A stretch of 64,000 nt of DNA from Frigidibacter sp. ROC022 (GTDB lineage: Bacteria; Pseudomonadota; Alphaproteobacteria; Rhodobacterales; Rhodobacteraceae): positions 620,001-684,000 of the forward strand of contig NZ_JANQDU010000001.1 of assembly GCF_024723735.1 (NCBI RefSeq), written 5' to 3'. This document shows positions 55,730 through 63,788 of this stretch, in pieces. Each line of letters starts with the position of its first letter. Within the stretch, counting starts at the first letter, position 1. The translations under genes were made by a program, and so were the position numbers. The notes under the pieces were generated by a model. That model was not told where the DNA came from, made no database searches, and was given only the letters and a program-made list of their open reading frames with translations.

Positions 55730-57247
55730 TCAGCTTTCGATGCCGAAGGCCTCGCGGATCGACTTCTGCGTGCCGGGGCCGAAATCGCCGTCCAGCGGGC
55801 CCTTGTAGAACGAGAACTTCTTCAGGATCGCCTGCAGGTCGCGGCGGGTCTCGGCGGAAAACATCGTCGGCCGCTCGCTCAGCAGGTTCAGAACGTCCTC
55901 GTTGCCCGAGCGCAGCGCCTCGTAGAGATAGCGCGCGGCATCTTCCGGGCCCTTGCCCTCGACCAGCCCGTCGTCGATCAGCGCGGCATAGTTGAACTGT
56001 GCCTCGGGGTGGCGCTGGTCGGCGGCGCGGCGGAAATAGTCCAGCGCCTTGGCCTTGTCCTGGGTCAGGCCGAGGCTGCCCTGGTAGTAGAAGAAGCCCA
56101 TGTCGTTCAGCGCCTTGGCGTATTCCTGATCGGCCGATTTCCGGAACAGTTCCAGCGCCTTCACCGGGTCCGGCGCGGTGCCGATGATGCCCTTTTCGTA
56201 AAGCCGGGCCAGTTCCCACTGGGCGTCCGGCGCCCCGGCCTCGGCGGCGCGTTCCAGAAAACCGGCTGCCTCGACCGGATCGTAACGGTCGCTGTCGGGG
56301 TTCAACCGCATGTAGGCCAGCCCCAGCATCGAGCGGGTGTCGCCGGCATCGGCCAGGGCCAGGAACTGCGGCTCCTGCTCGGGCGCGATCGCCGCCCAGG
56401 CCAGCGTCGGGTCGAGCACCGAGACATCGGCGACATTCCCGGTGCCGCTGCCCGCGACATAGAAGGGTTCGCCCGAGAGCGAGCCGTAGGTATGCGGTTC
56501 CTGCAGGTTGCCGGTGGCCTTCAGCACCTGGTCGCGGACCTGCCGGAACATCAGCGAGATCTCCAGCCCCGGCTGCGGCAGTTTCTCCATCAGCGCGGTG
56601 GCATAGGGGCTGTTGGCGCCCAGACCGTCCAGCGCCACCTGGCCGTCACGGGCCGCAAAGGCGACCAGCGTGCCACGGTCGGGCGAGGGCACGGCAAGCC
56701 CGCCGGCGCCGCGGGTCGTGCCATCGCCCGCCGGCTGGCCCGGCTGCTGCAGCTGGGTCAGATCCAGCGCGTCGCCGAGCGGGTTGTTGCGGCAGGAATC
56801 CAGGATGATGACCCGCATCTTGCGGGCATGGTCCACCGCCACCAGCAATTGCTTGAGCGAGACCGACTGGCGCTGCACGTCGACGTTGGACCTGATCTCG
56901 GCATCGACCGGGATCAGGAAATTCTCGCCCTGCACCTCGACCCCGTGACCGGCGTAATAGATCAGCGCCAGGTCGGCGGTTTCCGAGCGGAAGGCGAAAT
57001 CATCGACGATCTGCCGCAGGTCGTCGCCCTTGGTGTCGAGCGTCAGCGTCACGTCGAAGCCGATGCCCTTCAGCGTCTGGGCGATGCCGCGGGCATCGTT
57101 CAGCGTGTTGGAGAGCGGTTCGATATGGGCGTAGTTGGCCATCCCGATCACCAGGGCGATCCGGTCGGCGGCGCGGGCAAGACCCGGCGCGGCCAGGGCC
57201 AGGGCGACGGCCAGGACACGGGCGGAGAAACGGCGGGCATGGAACAT
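55730..57247 (-). CDS. exported caspase-family protein with Sel1-like repeats and peptidoglycan-binding-like tail
   Basis: 505 residues from the ATG at 57247 (a TTG lies two codons upstream). Signal peptide ends at L-A-R-A-A (residue ~27). Caspase p20-like domain (residues ~28-245) has the dyad Y-Y-A-G-H-G-V-E (H101) and I-I-L-D-S-C-R-N-N-P (C152). Residues ~270-440 hold Sel1-like helical repeats (S-M-L-G-L-A-Y-M, A-Q-W-E-L-A-R-L-Y-E-K-G, A-L-N-D-M-G-F-F-Y-Y). The last 35 residues (F-Y-K-G-P-L-D-G-D-F-G-P-G-T-Q-K-S-I) resemble a peptidoglycan-binding repeat. A periplasmic Arg/Lys-specific protease is the natural guess; substrates are unknown. Confidence 0.88.
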   Translation of the reverse strand: MFHARRFSARVLAVALALAAPGLARAADRIALVIGMANYAHIEPLSNTLNDARGIAQTLKGIGFDVTLTLDTKGDDLRQIVDDFAFRSETADLALIYYAGHGVEVQGENFLIPVDAEIRSNVDVQRQSVSLKQLLVAVDHARKMRVIILDSCRNNPLGDALDLTQLQQPGQPAGDGTTRGAGGLAVPSPDRGTLVAFAARDGQVALDGLGANSPYATALMEKLPQPGLEISLMFRQVRDQVLKATGNLQEPHTYGSLSGEPFYVAGSGTGNVADVSVLDPTLAWAAIAPEQEPQFLALADAGDTRSMLGLAYMRLNPDSDRYDPVEAAGFLERAAEAGAPDAQWELARLYEKGIIGTAPDPVKALELFRKSADQEYAKALNDMGFFYYQGSLGLTQDKAKALDYFRRAADQRHPEAQFNYAALIDDGLVEGKGPEDAARYLYEALRSGNEDVLNLLSERPTMFSAETRRDLQAILKKFSFYKGPLDGDFGPGTQKSIREAFGIES

Positions 57248-57415
57248 GGTCAATATGCCTAAGACTCTGAAAATTCGGGTAGCTGTCGAACCTTACCCGA
57301 GGACAGGTTCGATATGAAGGCGGGAATCCTGACCTGCCGGCCCGCCGGGCCTGACCTGTGCCGGCGCTGATCGGTCCGGCGGGGCCGCCCGGTTCGGGGC
57401 CGCCCCGGCCATCGG

Positions 57416-58591
57416 TCAGCCGTTCGACAGCACCTTGAACTCGATCCGGCGGTTCTTGGCCTTGTTGCGCGAGCTGTTGTTCGCGACCAGCGGCTGGCTT
57501 TCGCCATAGCCCTTGGTGACAAGGCGCCCGCCGGAAATGCCCTTGGCCTCCAGATAGGCGGCGACCGCGGCGGCGCGCCTTTCGCTCAGCGCCTGGTTGG
57601 TTGCGTCCGAACCGTCGCTGTCGGTATGGCCGCCGATCTCGATCACCATGCCGGGGCAGCGCCGCACGATGTCGTAGAGTGCATCCAGGAAGGCGTTGGA
57701 ATCAGCGCTCAGCCGGGCCGAGGCGACGGCGAAGTTGATCGAACGGGTCCGCGACAGGATCTCGAACCGGCCGACGCATTCCTCGACCCCGAAATCGCCC
57801 TTGGTCTCCAGCGCCACCGAGCCGATGTCGTCAGACGTATCCTCGATCTCGTCGTCGTCATCGTCGTCCTCGGCAATTCCGGCGGTCACGATGTCGCCGT
57901 CCTCCTTGTTGCGCGCAAAGAGGAAATCGAAGGTCACCGCGCCCGAGGGCACGATCTCGACCTTGGCGGCGTCCTTCAGCTTCTCCAGCCCCTCGGACAG
58001 GTTGAAGTCATCGACCGAAATCGAGATCGGCGAGACGGTCGAGACGGCCACAAGATCGGACGAGATCAGGACCACGGCGACATCGGCACTCAGCTCCTTG
58101 GTGACACCGTGCAGCGTCAGGGTGAAGGGCAGGGTCATGGTCTTGCGCCGGGTGTCGGGCAGGTCCAGAAGATCGGCCTCGTTCAACTGCACCTGCACCG
58201 TGGCCTCGGGATACTGAAAGGTCTCGAAGAACAGGAAGCGCATCCGCACGTTGCGCAGATCGACCTTGGTATCGACCGAATCCATCAGGATCTTGATCGT
58301 CGCCAGCCCGTTCTCGTCGATCCCGCCGGAAAAGGTGGCAAAGCCCGAGGTCTCGACCTTGGTCTGGTTCTTCACCGACTGGAAGGACAGGGTCGAACTG
58401 TCGTCGCGAAGCACCCAGCCGTCCTCGAATGGGTCGTCCTGGGCGGCGGCGGGAGAGGCAACCAGGCCGAGCCCGAAGGCCGCCGGGACCGCGAGGCGGG
58501 AAATCCATCGAAGCGCACGGCGTGGCCAGCCTGCCCTGTGGGAAAGAAGTCGCACTGTGCCGTGGTCGCGCCGGAATGTCGCTTCGGTCAT
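57416..58591 (-). CDS. exported YceI-OmpA fusion protein
   Basis: 391 residues from the ATG at 58591 (AAGAGGCGG upstream). Signal peptide (residues ~1-51, long, with R-R-A-L-R-W before the hydrophobic core) ends at S-P-A-A-A-Q. Residues ~60-235 resemble the YceI lipocalin-like fold: W-V-L-R-D-D-S-S-T-L-S-F, S-G-F-A-T-F-S-G-G-I, F-P/T-L-T-L-H-G-V-T-K-E. A very acidic linker (E-D-D-D-D-D-D-E-I-E-D) leads to an OmpA C-terminal domain (residues ~285-391) with I-E-I-G-G-H-T-D-S-D-G and N-R-R-I-E-F. Anchored to peptidoglycan, it may hold a hydrophobic ligand or partner. Confidence 0.85.
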   Translation of the reverse strand: MTEATFRRDHGTVRLLSHRAGWPRRALRWISRLAVPAAFGLGLVASPAAAQDDPFEDGWVLRDDSSTLSFQSVKNQTKVETSGFATFSGGIDENGLATIKILMDSVDTKVDLRNVRMRFLFFETFQYPEATVQVQLNEADLLDLPDTRRKTMTLPFTLTLHGVTKELSADVAVVLISSDLVAVSTVSPISISVDDFNLSEGLEKLKDAAKVEIVPSGAVTFDFLFARNKEDGDIVTAGIAEDDDDDDEIEDTSDDIGSVALETKGDFGVEECVGRFEILSRTRSINFAVASARLSADSNAFLDALYDIVRRCPGMVIEIGGHTDSDGSDATNQALSERRAAAVAAYLEAKGISGGRLVTKGYGESQPLVANNSSRNKAKNRRIEFKVLSNG

Positions 58592-58713
58592 GTTACCGCC
58601 TCTTTTCAACATGCATTCTTCAATGAATTCCCATGCGCCGTTCGCATGCGCATGCACCGACTGTTGCAACTGGTTGCCAAAAAATCAATCGATCCCTACT
58701 ACTCCCAGAGAAG

Positions 58714-60222
58714 ATGACGCGCATTTTGACCTTTTCATCGACAGACCTGCGGGCGGCTGTGGCCAGGGTTGCGCTGCGCTTTTGCCTTGCCCTGGCATTG
58801 CTGTGCGGGCTTGGCCCGATGCAGGCGGCGCGGGCCGAGCCGCGGATCGCGCTGGTGGTCGGCAACAGCGGCTATCAATCGGTCTCGGCGCTGGACAACC
58901 CGAAGAACGACGCGGCGCTGATCGCCGAGGCTCTGGGCGGTCTCGGCTTCGAGGTGACGCTGCTCACCGATGCCAATCTGACCGACTTCCGGCGCGGTGT
59001 CTCGCAATTCGGCCAGGCGCTGCGCGCCGCGGGCCCCGAGGCGACCGGCCTGTTCTACTATGCCGGTCACGGGGTGCAGAGCTTCGGCACCAACTACCTG
59101 CTGCCGGTCGATGCCTCGCTGGTGGATGCCGCCGATCTCGACCTGGTGGCGGTCGAGGCGCAGTCGATCCTGCGGCAGATGTCCTCGGCCCGGAACCGGA
59201 CCAACATCGTCATTCTCGACGCCTGCCGGAACAACCCGTTCGAGGCGATCCGCTCGATCGACGACAACGGCCTGGCCGAGATGAAGGCGCCGACCGGCAC
59301 CTTCCTGGCCTATGCCACGGCCCCCGGCGCGGTGGCGCTGGACGGGACCGAGGCCAACAGCCCCTTCACCAAGGCGCTGGCGCAGTTCATGCCCGAACCG
59401 GGGGTGCCGATCGAGCAGATGTTCAAGCGCGTCCGGGTGGCGGTGCTGGAAGCCACCGGCGGCCAGCAGACGCCATGGGATACCTCTTCGCTGACCTCGG
59501 ATTTCCAGTTCGCCGCCGGCCAGCCGATGGGCGATCCCGAGGATGCGCTCTGGGCCTCGGTCGAGGCAAGCCGCGATCCGGTGCAGATCATGCTGTTCAT
59601 GCGCGCCTATCCTGACGGCAAGCATTTCGAAGAGGCCCGCGCCCTGCTGGCGGCGGTGATGGAATTCGAGACCGGCACCGGGGCCGAGACCCCGGTGACC
59701 AAGCCGCCGGAGGAAGCGCCGAAGCCCGCCGGGCCGAGCGCCGCCGAGAAGGCCGCCTTCGACGCGGCGCAGGCGGCGGGCACGGTGGAACTCTGGGAGG
59801 CCTTCCTGCGCGATTTCCCCGACAGCCTGTTCCGCGAGGCGGCGGAAATCGAACTCGCCGCGGCGCAGGCCAAGGAACAGCATGACCCGGACGTGAATCC
59901 GCCCGGCGGCGAGGTCGCACCGCTGACCGCCGAGATCTTCTTCGACCAGCCCCTGGTCGAAGGCGGAGACAATGTGCTGGGCAAGAGGATCGACGAGATC
60001 ATCCTCGGCTCGCCCATGTTCGTGCCCTTCGAGGGCATCCCCGACGAGGTCTGGAAGGGCAAGCAATGTGCGAACTGCCATGAATGGACACAGGAGGCGC
60101 TCTGCGATCAGGGCAATTTCTATGTCTCGAAGGACACGCCTGACGCCTTCGGCCCGATCCATCCGCTGGGTGGCCAGTTCCGGCAGGTGCTGAAGGCCTG
60201 GGCCGGGCAGGGCTGCCGCTAG
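58714..60222 (+). CDS. exported caspase-family protein with C-terminal CxxCH motif
   Basis: 502 residues from the ATG at 58714 (AGAGAAG upstream; 122-base divergent gap to the YceI-OmpA gene). Signal peptide ends at A-A-R-A-E (residue ~42). Caspase p20-like domain with dyad Y-Y-A-G-H-G-V (H119) and I-L-D-A-C-R-N-N-P (C171). A Glu/Pro/Ala linker follows (about residues 325-420). The C-terminal 80 residues carry K-Q-C-A-N-C-H-E-W (C452, C455, H456), a c-type haem attachment signature, plus two more cysteines (A-L-C-D-Q-G and G-Q-G-C-R at the end). Haem or zinc binding in the periplasm is possible. Confidence 0.85.
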   Translation: MTRILTFSSTDLRAAVARVALRFCLALALLCGLGPMQAARAEPRIALVVGNSGYQSVSALDNPKNDAALIAEALGGLGFEVTLLTDANLTDFRRGVSQFGQALRAAGPEATGLFYYAGHGVQSFGTNYLLPVDASLVDAADLDLVAVEAQSILRQMSSARNRTNIVILDACRNNPFEAIRSIDDNGLAEMKAPTGTFLAYATAPGAVALDGTEANSPFTKALAQFMPEPGVPIEQMFKRVRVAVLEATGGQQTPWDTSSLTSDFQFAAGQPMGDPEDALWASVEASRDPVQIMLFMRAYPDGKHFEEARALLAAVMEFETGTGAETPVTKPPEEAPKPAGPSAAEKAAFDAAQAAGTVELWEAFLRDFPDSLFREAAEIELAAAQAKEQHDPDVNPPGGEVAPLTAEIFFDQPLVEGGDNVLGKRIDEIILGSPMFVPFEGIPDEVWKGKQCANCHEWTQEALCDQGNFYVSKDTPDAFGPIHPLGGQFRQVLKAWAGQGCR

Positions 60223-60317
60223 CGATCCGGGGCCGCCTCTGCGGGCCGGCCGGTCGGGGGGCGCGTGAAGACAGGTTCCCCATCAGTTGAGACCGCGCCG
60301 CGGGCGGCGGCGTCGGA

Positions 60318-60352
60318 GCCTCCGGCGGGAGTATTTTCGACCCGAAGATGAC
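60318..60352 (+). repeat. GGAGTATTT intergenic repeat, copy G
   Basis: Reads CCTCCGGCGGGAGTATTTTC then GACCCGAAGATGAC. Lies in the 190-base convergent gap between the second caspase gene and the TonB-like gene. Confidence 0.85.
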
Positions 60353-60412
60353 CGCTGCGGCGGGCGTTGGCGGTGGGTGACATCACGCACCGTGCCGCCG
60401 CCCGACGCCCCG

Positions 60413-62230
60413 CTATTCGCTGGTCGAGATGAAAAAATAGACCCATTCGCCCTTGAAGGAGGGGTCGGCGGCGCGGGCCTCGGCGACGCGCTGCTTCAAC
60501 TCGGCCAGATAGGCGTCGGCGGGTTCGACGAAGGGCCGCAGCCCGTCATAGAGCGGCACCGAGGCGGCGAAGGCGACGGCGATCTCCTGGCCGTAGGGCG
60601 GGCCGATGGTGATGTCGAGATAGGGCTGGCCCTCGCGTTTCTGCCCGACATCCAGCGGCGTCTTGGCCGGGGTCAGGCTCAGCGCGATCCGGTCATTCGG
60701 GATCAGGTGGATGACGTTGCCGCCGGCGTCGAAGTAATCGACATAGACATAGGCGTCGTAATCCGGCGCGTTCAGGTCGAAGGTCAGCCGGTCGCCGCCC
60801 TTGTAGGAGAATTCGCGGGCATAGCTGTCGTCGCCGACGATCCGCGGGTTAGATGTCTGGTCGGTGCTCTGCGGCAGCCCGACATCGGCGATCCCCGACA
60901 GCGCCCCGCATTGCGGCCGCGGCAGGATCCGGAGGTCGGCCTCGACCGGGATGCCCTCGCCGATCTGCGCCTGCAGCGCCGCCAGAACCGGGGCCTGAAG
61001 GCCTTCCTCGGGGATGTGGCCGCGCAGGGCGAGGGTGCCGGTGTCGGGGTCGAACTCGACCTGCAGCCTTGCGCAGGGAACCGAGGCCAGCAGGCCCTCG
61101 ATCCCGTCGCGGACCTCGGAGGCGGCCGCGGCGGCGTCACCGGGCTGCATGAAGGCCTGGATCGCTTCCAGCGATTTCGGGTCCAGCTCGCCGTCCGGGC
61201 CGACCGGAGCCAGCGTCGCCTTGCCCTTCTCGGCGGGGGGCGGTGTGTCGGGCAGAGGTTCCGAGGCGCCCTGGGTGCGGTCCGGCGCCGCGTCGGTCTG
61301 CGGCGCGGCGGCGGGGGCATCCTGCGCTTGCGGCGGCGTGGCCGGGGCGGCATCGGCCGGTGGCGGTGCCGCCGGGGCGGCTTCGGTGGCAGGGGCGGCG
61401 GGGGCGAGCGCCGGGGCTTCGGGCGCGGCGGCGGCCAGCACCGGGGCGGCGATCTCGGCCGCCGGGGCAGGGGCCGGGACGGCAGGGGTCGCGGCGACCG
61501 GGGCCGGGCTGGCGACCACCGCGGCCACCACGACCGGCGCCGGTGTGGCCGAGGCGGCGACGGGATCGGTCCGGGCCGCGACCGGGGCGGCGGCCTCGGC
61601 GGGCGGGGCGGCCGCAGCGACGGCTTCGGCCTCGGGGGCTTCGACGGCGGCGGGGGCGGCAGCGGCCGGCACCGGGGCAGCGGCCTCGGCCCTTGGCGCC
61701 TCGACCCGGGCGGCGGCAGCCTCGGGGGCGGCGGCTTCGGCCTGTTCCGGTGCCGGGCTGGCGGCCTCGGCCCGTGTGGCCTCGGGGGCGGCGGCTTCGG
61801 CCCGGTCGGCGGCGGGCGGGGCCGGGCGGACCGCTTCGGGGGCGGCCTCGGCCGGGGCCAGCGCGGCGGCCTCGGGCTCTGCGGCGGCGACGGCTTCGGC
61901 CGCGGGTGTCTCGGCGGCGGCGGCCTCCGGGCTCAGTGCCGCCGGCTCGGCGCGGCTCTGCGGCACCGCCCCCTGTTCGGCCAGGGCGCCCTGCGGCCGG
62001 TCTTCGGCGGCAGCCTCGGTCTCGGGCCGCGCCTCGGCGGCTTCGGAGCGGTCCACCTGATAGGCCTCGACCGTCATCCGGGACTGGGGCGGCGTCTGCG
62101 GTTCGACCAGCTTGGGGGCATAGACGAGCAGCAGCAACCCCGCGACGCCCGCATGCAGCAGGGCCGAGGCGCTGACCGCCACCGGCAGGGCGGCGACCCG
62201 GGGGCCGGAAGGGGGCGGGGTCAGGCTCAT
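60413..62230 (-). CDS. TonB-like inner-membrane protein with DUF4384-like C-terminal domain
   Basis: 605 residues from the ATG at 62230, overlapping the exbD stop (ATGA); the frame stays open upstream but that part is a shadow of exbD. One membrane helix near residues 15-37 (A-S-A-L-L-H-A-G-V-A-G-L-L-L-L-V-Y) is followed by about 300 residues of Ala/Pro/Glu-rich linker, as in TonB and TolA. Residues ~385-470 form a small folded domain with two cysteines; the last 130 (D-A-Y-V-Y-V-D-Y-F-D-A-G-G-N-V-I-H-L-I-P-N) resemble DUF4384, a domain often found with caspase-like or kinase domains. It would be driven by the ExbB/ExbD proteins before it. Confidence 0.75.
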   Translation of the reverse strand: MSLTPPPSGPRVAALPVAVSASALLHAGVAGLLLLVYAPKLVEPQTPPQSRMTVEAYQVDRSEAAEARPETEAAAEDRPQGALAEQGAVPQSRAEPAALSPEAAAAETPAAEAVAAAEPEAAALAPAEAAPEAVRPAPPAADRAEAAAPEATRAEAASPAPEQAEAAAPEAAAARVEAPRAEAAAPVPAAAAPAAVEAPEAEAVAAAAPPAEAAAPVAARTDPVAASATPAPVVVAAVVASPAPVAATPAVPAPAPAAEIAAPVLAAAAPEAPALAPAAPATEAAPAAPPPADAAPATPPQAQDAPAAAPQTDAAPDRTQGASEPLPDTPPPAEKGKATLAPVGPDGELDPKSLEAIQAFMQPGDAAAAASEVRDGIEGLLASVPCARLQVEFDPDTGTLALRGHIPEEGLQAPVLAALQAQIGEGIPVEADLRILPRPQCGALSGIADVGLPQSTDQTSNPRIVGDDSYAREFSYKGGDRLTFDLNAPDYDAYVYVDYFDAGGNVIHLIPNDRIALSLTPAKTPLDVGQKREGQPYLDITIGPPYGQEIAVAFAASVPLYDGLRPFVEPADAYLAELKQRVAEARAADPSFKGEWVYFFISTSE

Positions 62231-62643
62231 CGCGCGGTCTTCGGCGGGTTCGGGGTGACGACGAGGACGACCTCCCTGGCCCCCGCGGCCTCCAGTTCCG
62301 AGACCAGCGGCAGCACGAAGCGCAGCGCGGTCTCGCGGTCGGCGTTGATCCGGAACAGCAGGTCGGGGTCTTCCGCGATCCTTCCGGCGGCGAGGGTCAG
62401 CACCTCGTCGCGCGACATCAGAACGTTGTCGATCGCGTAGCGGCCATCGCTGTCCACCGCCACGGTGAGGCCGCCGGCGGGCAGGTCCTGGCCGGTGAGC
62501 CCGGTGGGCGGGATCACGTCGAAGGGGGCGGTGGCGTCCATTCGGCCGACCAGGATGAAGAAGACCAGCAGGAAGAAGACCACGTCGATCAGGGCGACGA
62601 TGGTTTCGGGCTGCGGCTTCGGTTCGGCGCGGCGGAGCTTCAT
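62227..62643 (-). CDS. ExbD/TolR-family protein, second copy
   Basis: 138 residues. One N-terminal membrane helix (I-V-A-L-I-D-V-V-F-F-L-L-V-F-F-I-L-V-G-R-M-D-A-T-A-P) with the aspartate that takes part in proton flow (D in A-L-I-D-V-V), then a periplasmic domain ending in V-L-V-V-T-P-N-P-P-K. Its stop overlaps the TonB-like gene. 64 bases behind the first exbD. Confidence 0.9.
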   Translation of the reverse strand: MKLRRAEPKPQPETIVALIDVVFFLLVFFILVGRMDATAPFDVIPPTGLTGQDLPAGGLTVAVDSDGRYAIDNVLMSRDEVLTLAAGRIAEDPDLLFRINADRETALRFVLPLVSELEAAGAREVVLVVTPNPPKTAR

Positions 62644-62707
62644 GGCGCGGGCCGTTCCGGTTCATGGCCCGGCCGCGCCGCCCCGGGGGCGCTGGTCCCG
62701 GGCCCGC

Positions 62708-63148
62708 TCACGGCCTTGCCTCCAGCCGGATCACCTTGAGCCGCGTCGCCCCGGCCCGGGTGGCCGCATCCATCACCGAGATCAGCGCCTGCATCTCGGC
62801 CTCGGCCAAGGGCAGCAGCACGATCTGGGTCAGCGGTTCCGCCTCCAGCCGTTCGGCCACCATTGCGCCGAAGCTTTCGGGCGTCAGGCTCCGGCCGCCG
62901 ACCACCGCCGCGCCGCCGGCCGCGATCCGCACCATCAGCACCGTCCCGCCGGCACCGGCCCCCTCGGGCGGCGGCAGGCTCTGCGCTTCGGTCTCGGGCG
63001 CCTGATCGACCGCCGGCACCATGTCGAGATCGAGATAGGTCGAGGTCACCATGAAGAAGACCAGCAGGATCATCATCACGTCGACCATCGGCACCAGCGT
63101 GATCGCCGGGCCGCGCGACTTGCGCCTGGGGGTCAGGGCCAGGCCCAT
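62708..63148 (-). CDS. ExbD/TolR-family protein, first copy
   Basis: 146 residues, one membrane helix (L-V-P-M-V-D-V-M-M-I-L-L-V-F-F-M-V-T-S-T-Y) with the family's membrane aspartate, then a periplasmic domain (V-L-M-V-R-I-A-A-G-G-A-A-V-V-G-G-R). Three bases separate it from the exbB gene. Two different ExbD-like partners per ExbB are typical of dedicated motors next to TonB-like proteins. Confidence 0.9.
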   Translation of the reverse strand: MGLALTPRRKSRGPAITLVPMVDVMMILLVFFMVTSTYLDLDMVPAVDQAPETEAQSLPPPEGAGAGGTVLMVRIAAGGAAVVGGRSLTPESFGAMVAERLEAEPLTQIVLLPLAEAEMQALISVMDAATRAGATRLKVIRLEARP

Positions 63149-63151
63149 GGC

Positions 63152-63787
63152 CTAGTCCGAGGCGGCCCGCGCCGGACCGCCCTCGATCAGCATCAGCGAG
63201 CCGACGGCGCTTTCCATCGCCAGCCCGGCCCGTTCGACCCGTCCGGCCAGCAGCGAGGCCCCGACCGCCGCCGGAATCGCCACGATGAGCCCCGCCGCGG
63301 TGGTCAGCAGCGCCTGCCAGATGCCGCCCGCCAGCACCGAGGCATTGGCCGAGCCTTCCGCCGCCGCCAGCATCTGGAACGACTGGATCATCCCGGTGAC
63401 GGTGCCCAGCAGGCCGAGCAGCGGCGAGATCATCGCGATCAGCTCCAGCAGCCGGATCGACGAGGACATCTGCGCCATCTCCTCGTTGCCGCGCCGGGTC
63501 AGTTCGGCATCGAGCAGAGGGCCCGAAATGCCCTCGGACAGGGATTCCATGGCATAGGCGGTGATCCGGTCGGCCGGGGCGCGGCCCGAGCGCAGCTCGG
63601 CCAGCGCCGCCTCGCGCCGGCCCTCGCGCCAGTCCTCCAGCGCCTGCGCCCGGCGGTCGCGACCGCCGAGCACCGGGGCCAGGTGGATGATCTTCCAGAC
63701 GATCAGGGTCAGCGACAGCAGCGACAGCGCCAGCAACAGCAGGATGATCGGGCCACCGTCCCGGATCATTCCCAGAAGACTTGCCAT
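63152..63787 (-). CDS. MotA/TolQ/ExbB proton channel family protein
   Basis: 211 residues, three membrane helices. The conserved core L-I-A-M-I-S-P-L-L-G-L-L-G-T-V-T-G-M-I-Q (residues ~113-132) and G-G-I-W-Q-A-L-L-T-T-A-A-G-L-I-V-A-I-P (residues ~150-168) define the ExbB/TolQ family. With the two ExbD proteins it would form the proton-driven motor for the TonB-like protein. Starts one base behind the stop of the partial gene upstream. Confidence 0.93.
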   Translation of the reverse strand: MASLLGMIRDGGPIILLLLALSLLSLTLIVWKIIHLAPVLGGRDRRAQALEDWREGRREAALAELRSGRAPADRITAYAMESLSEGISGPLLDAELTRRGNEEMAQMSSSIRLLELIAMISPLLGLLGTVTGMIQSFQMLAAAEGSANASVLAGGIWQALLTTAAGLIVAIPAAVGASLLAGRVERAGLAMESAVGSLMLIEGGPARAASD

Positions 63788-63788
63788 G

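Noticed and set aside
60223-60412. GC-rich inverted repeats near 60360-60410 as a terminator
   Set aside because: The pairing is imperfect and no T-run follows on either strand, so only the repeat copy G was kept.
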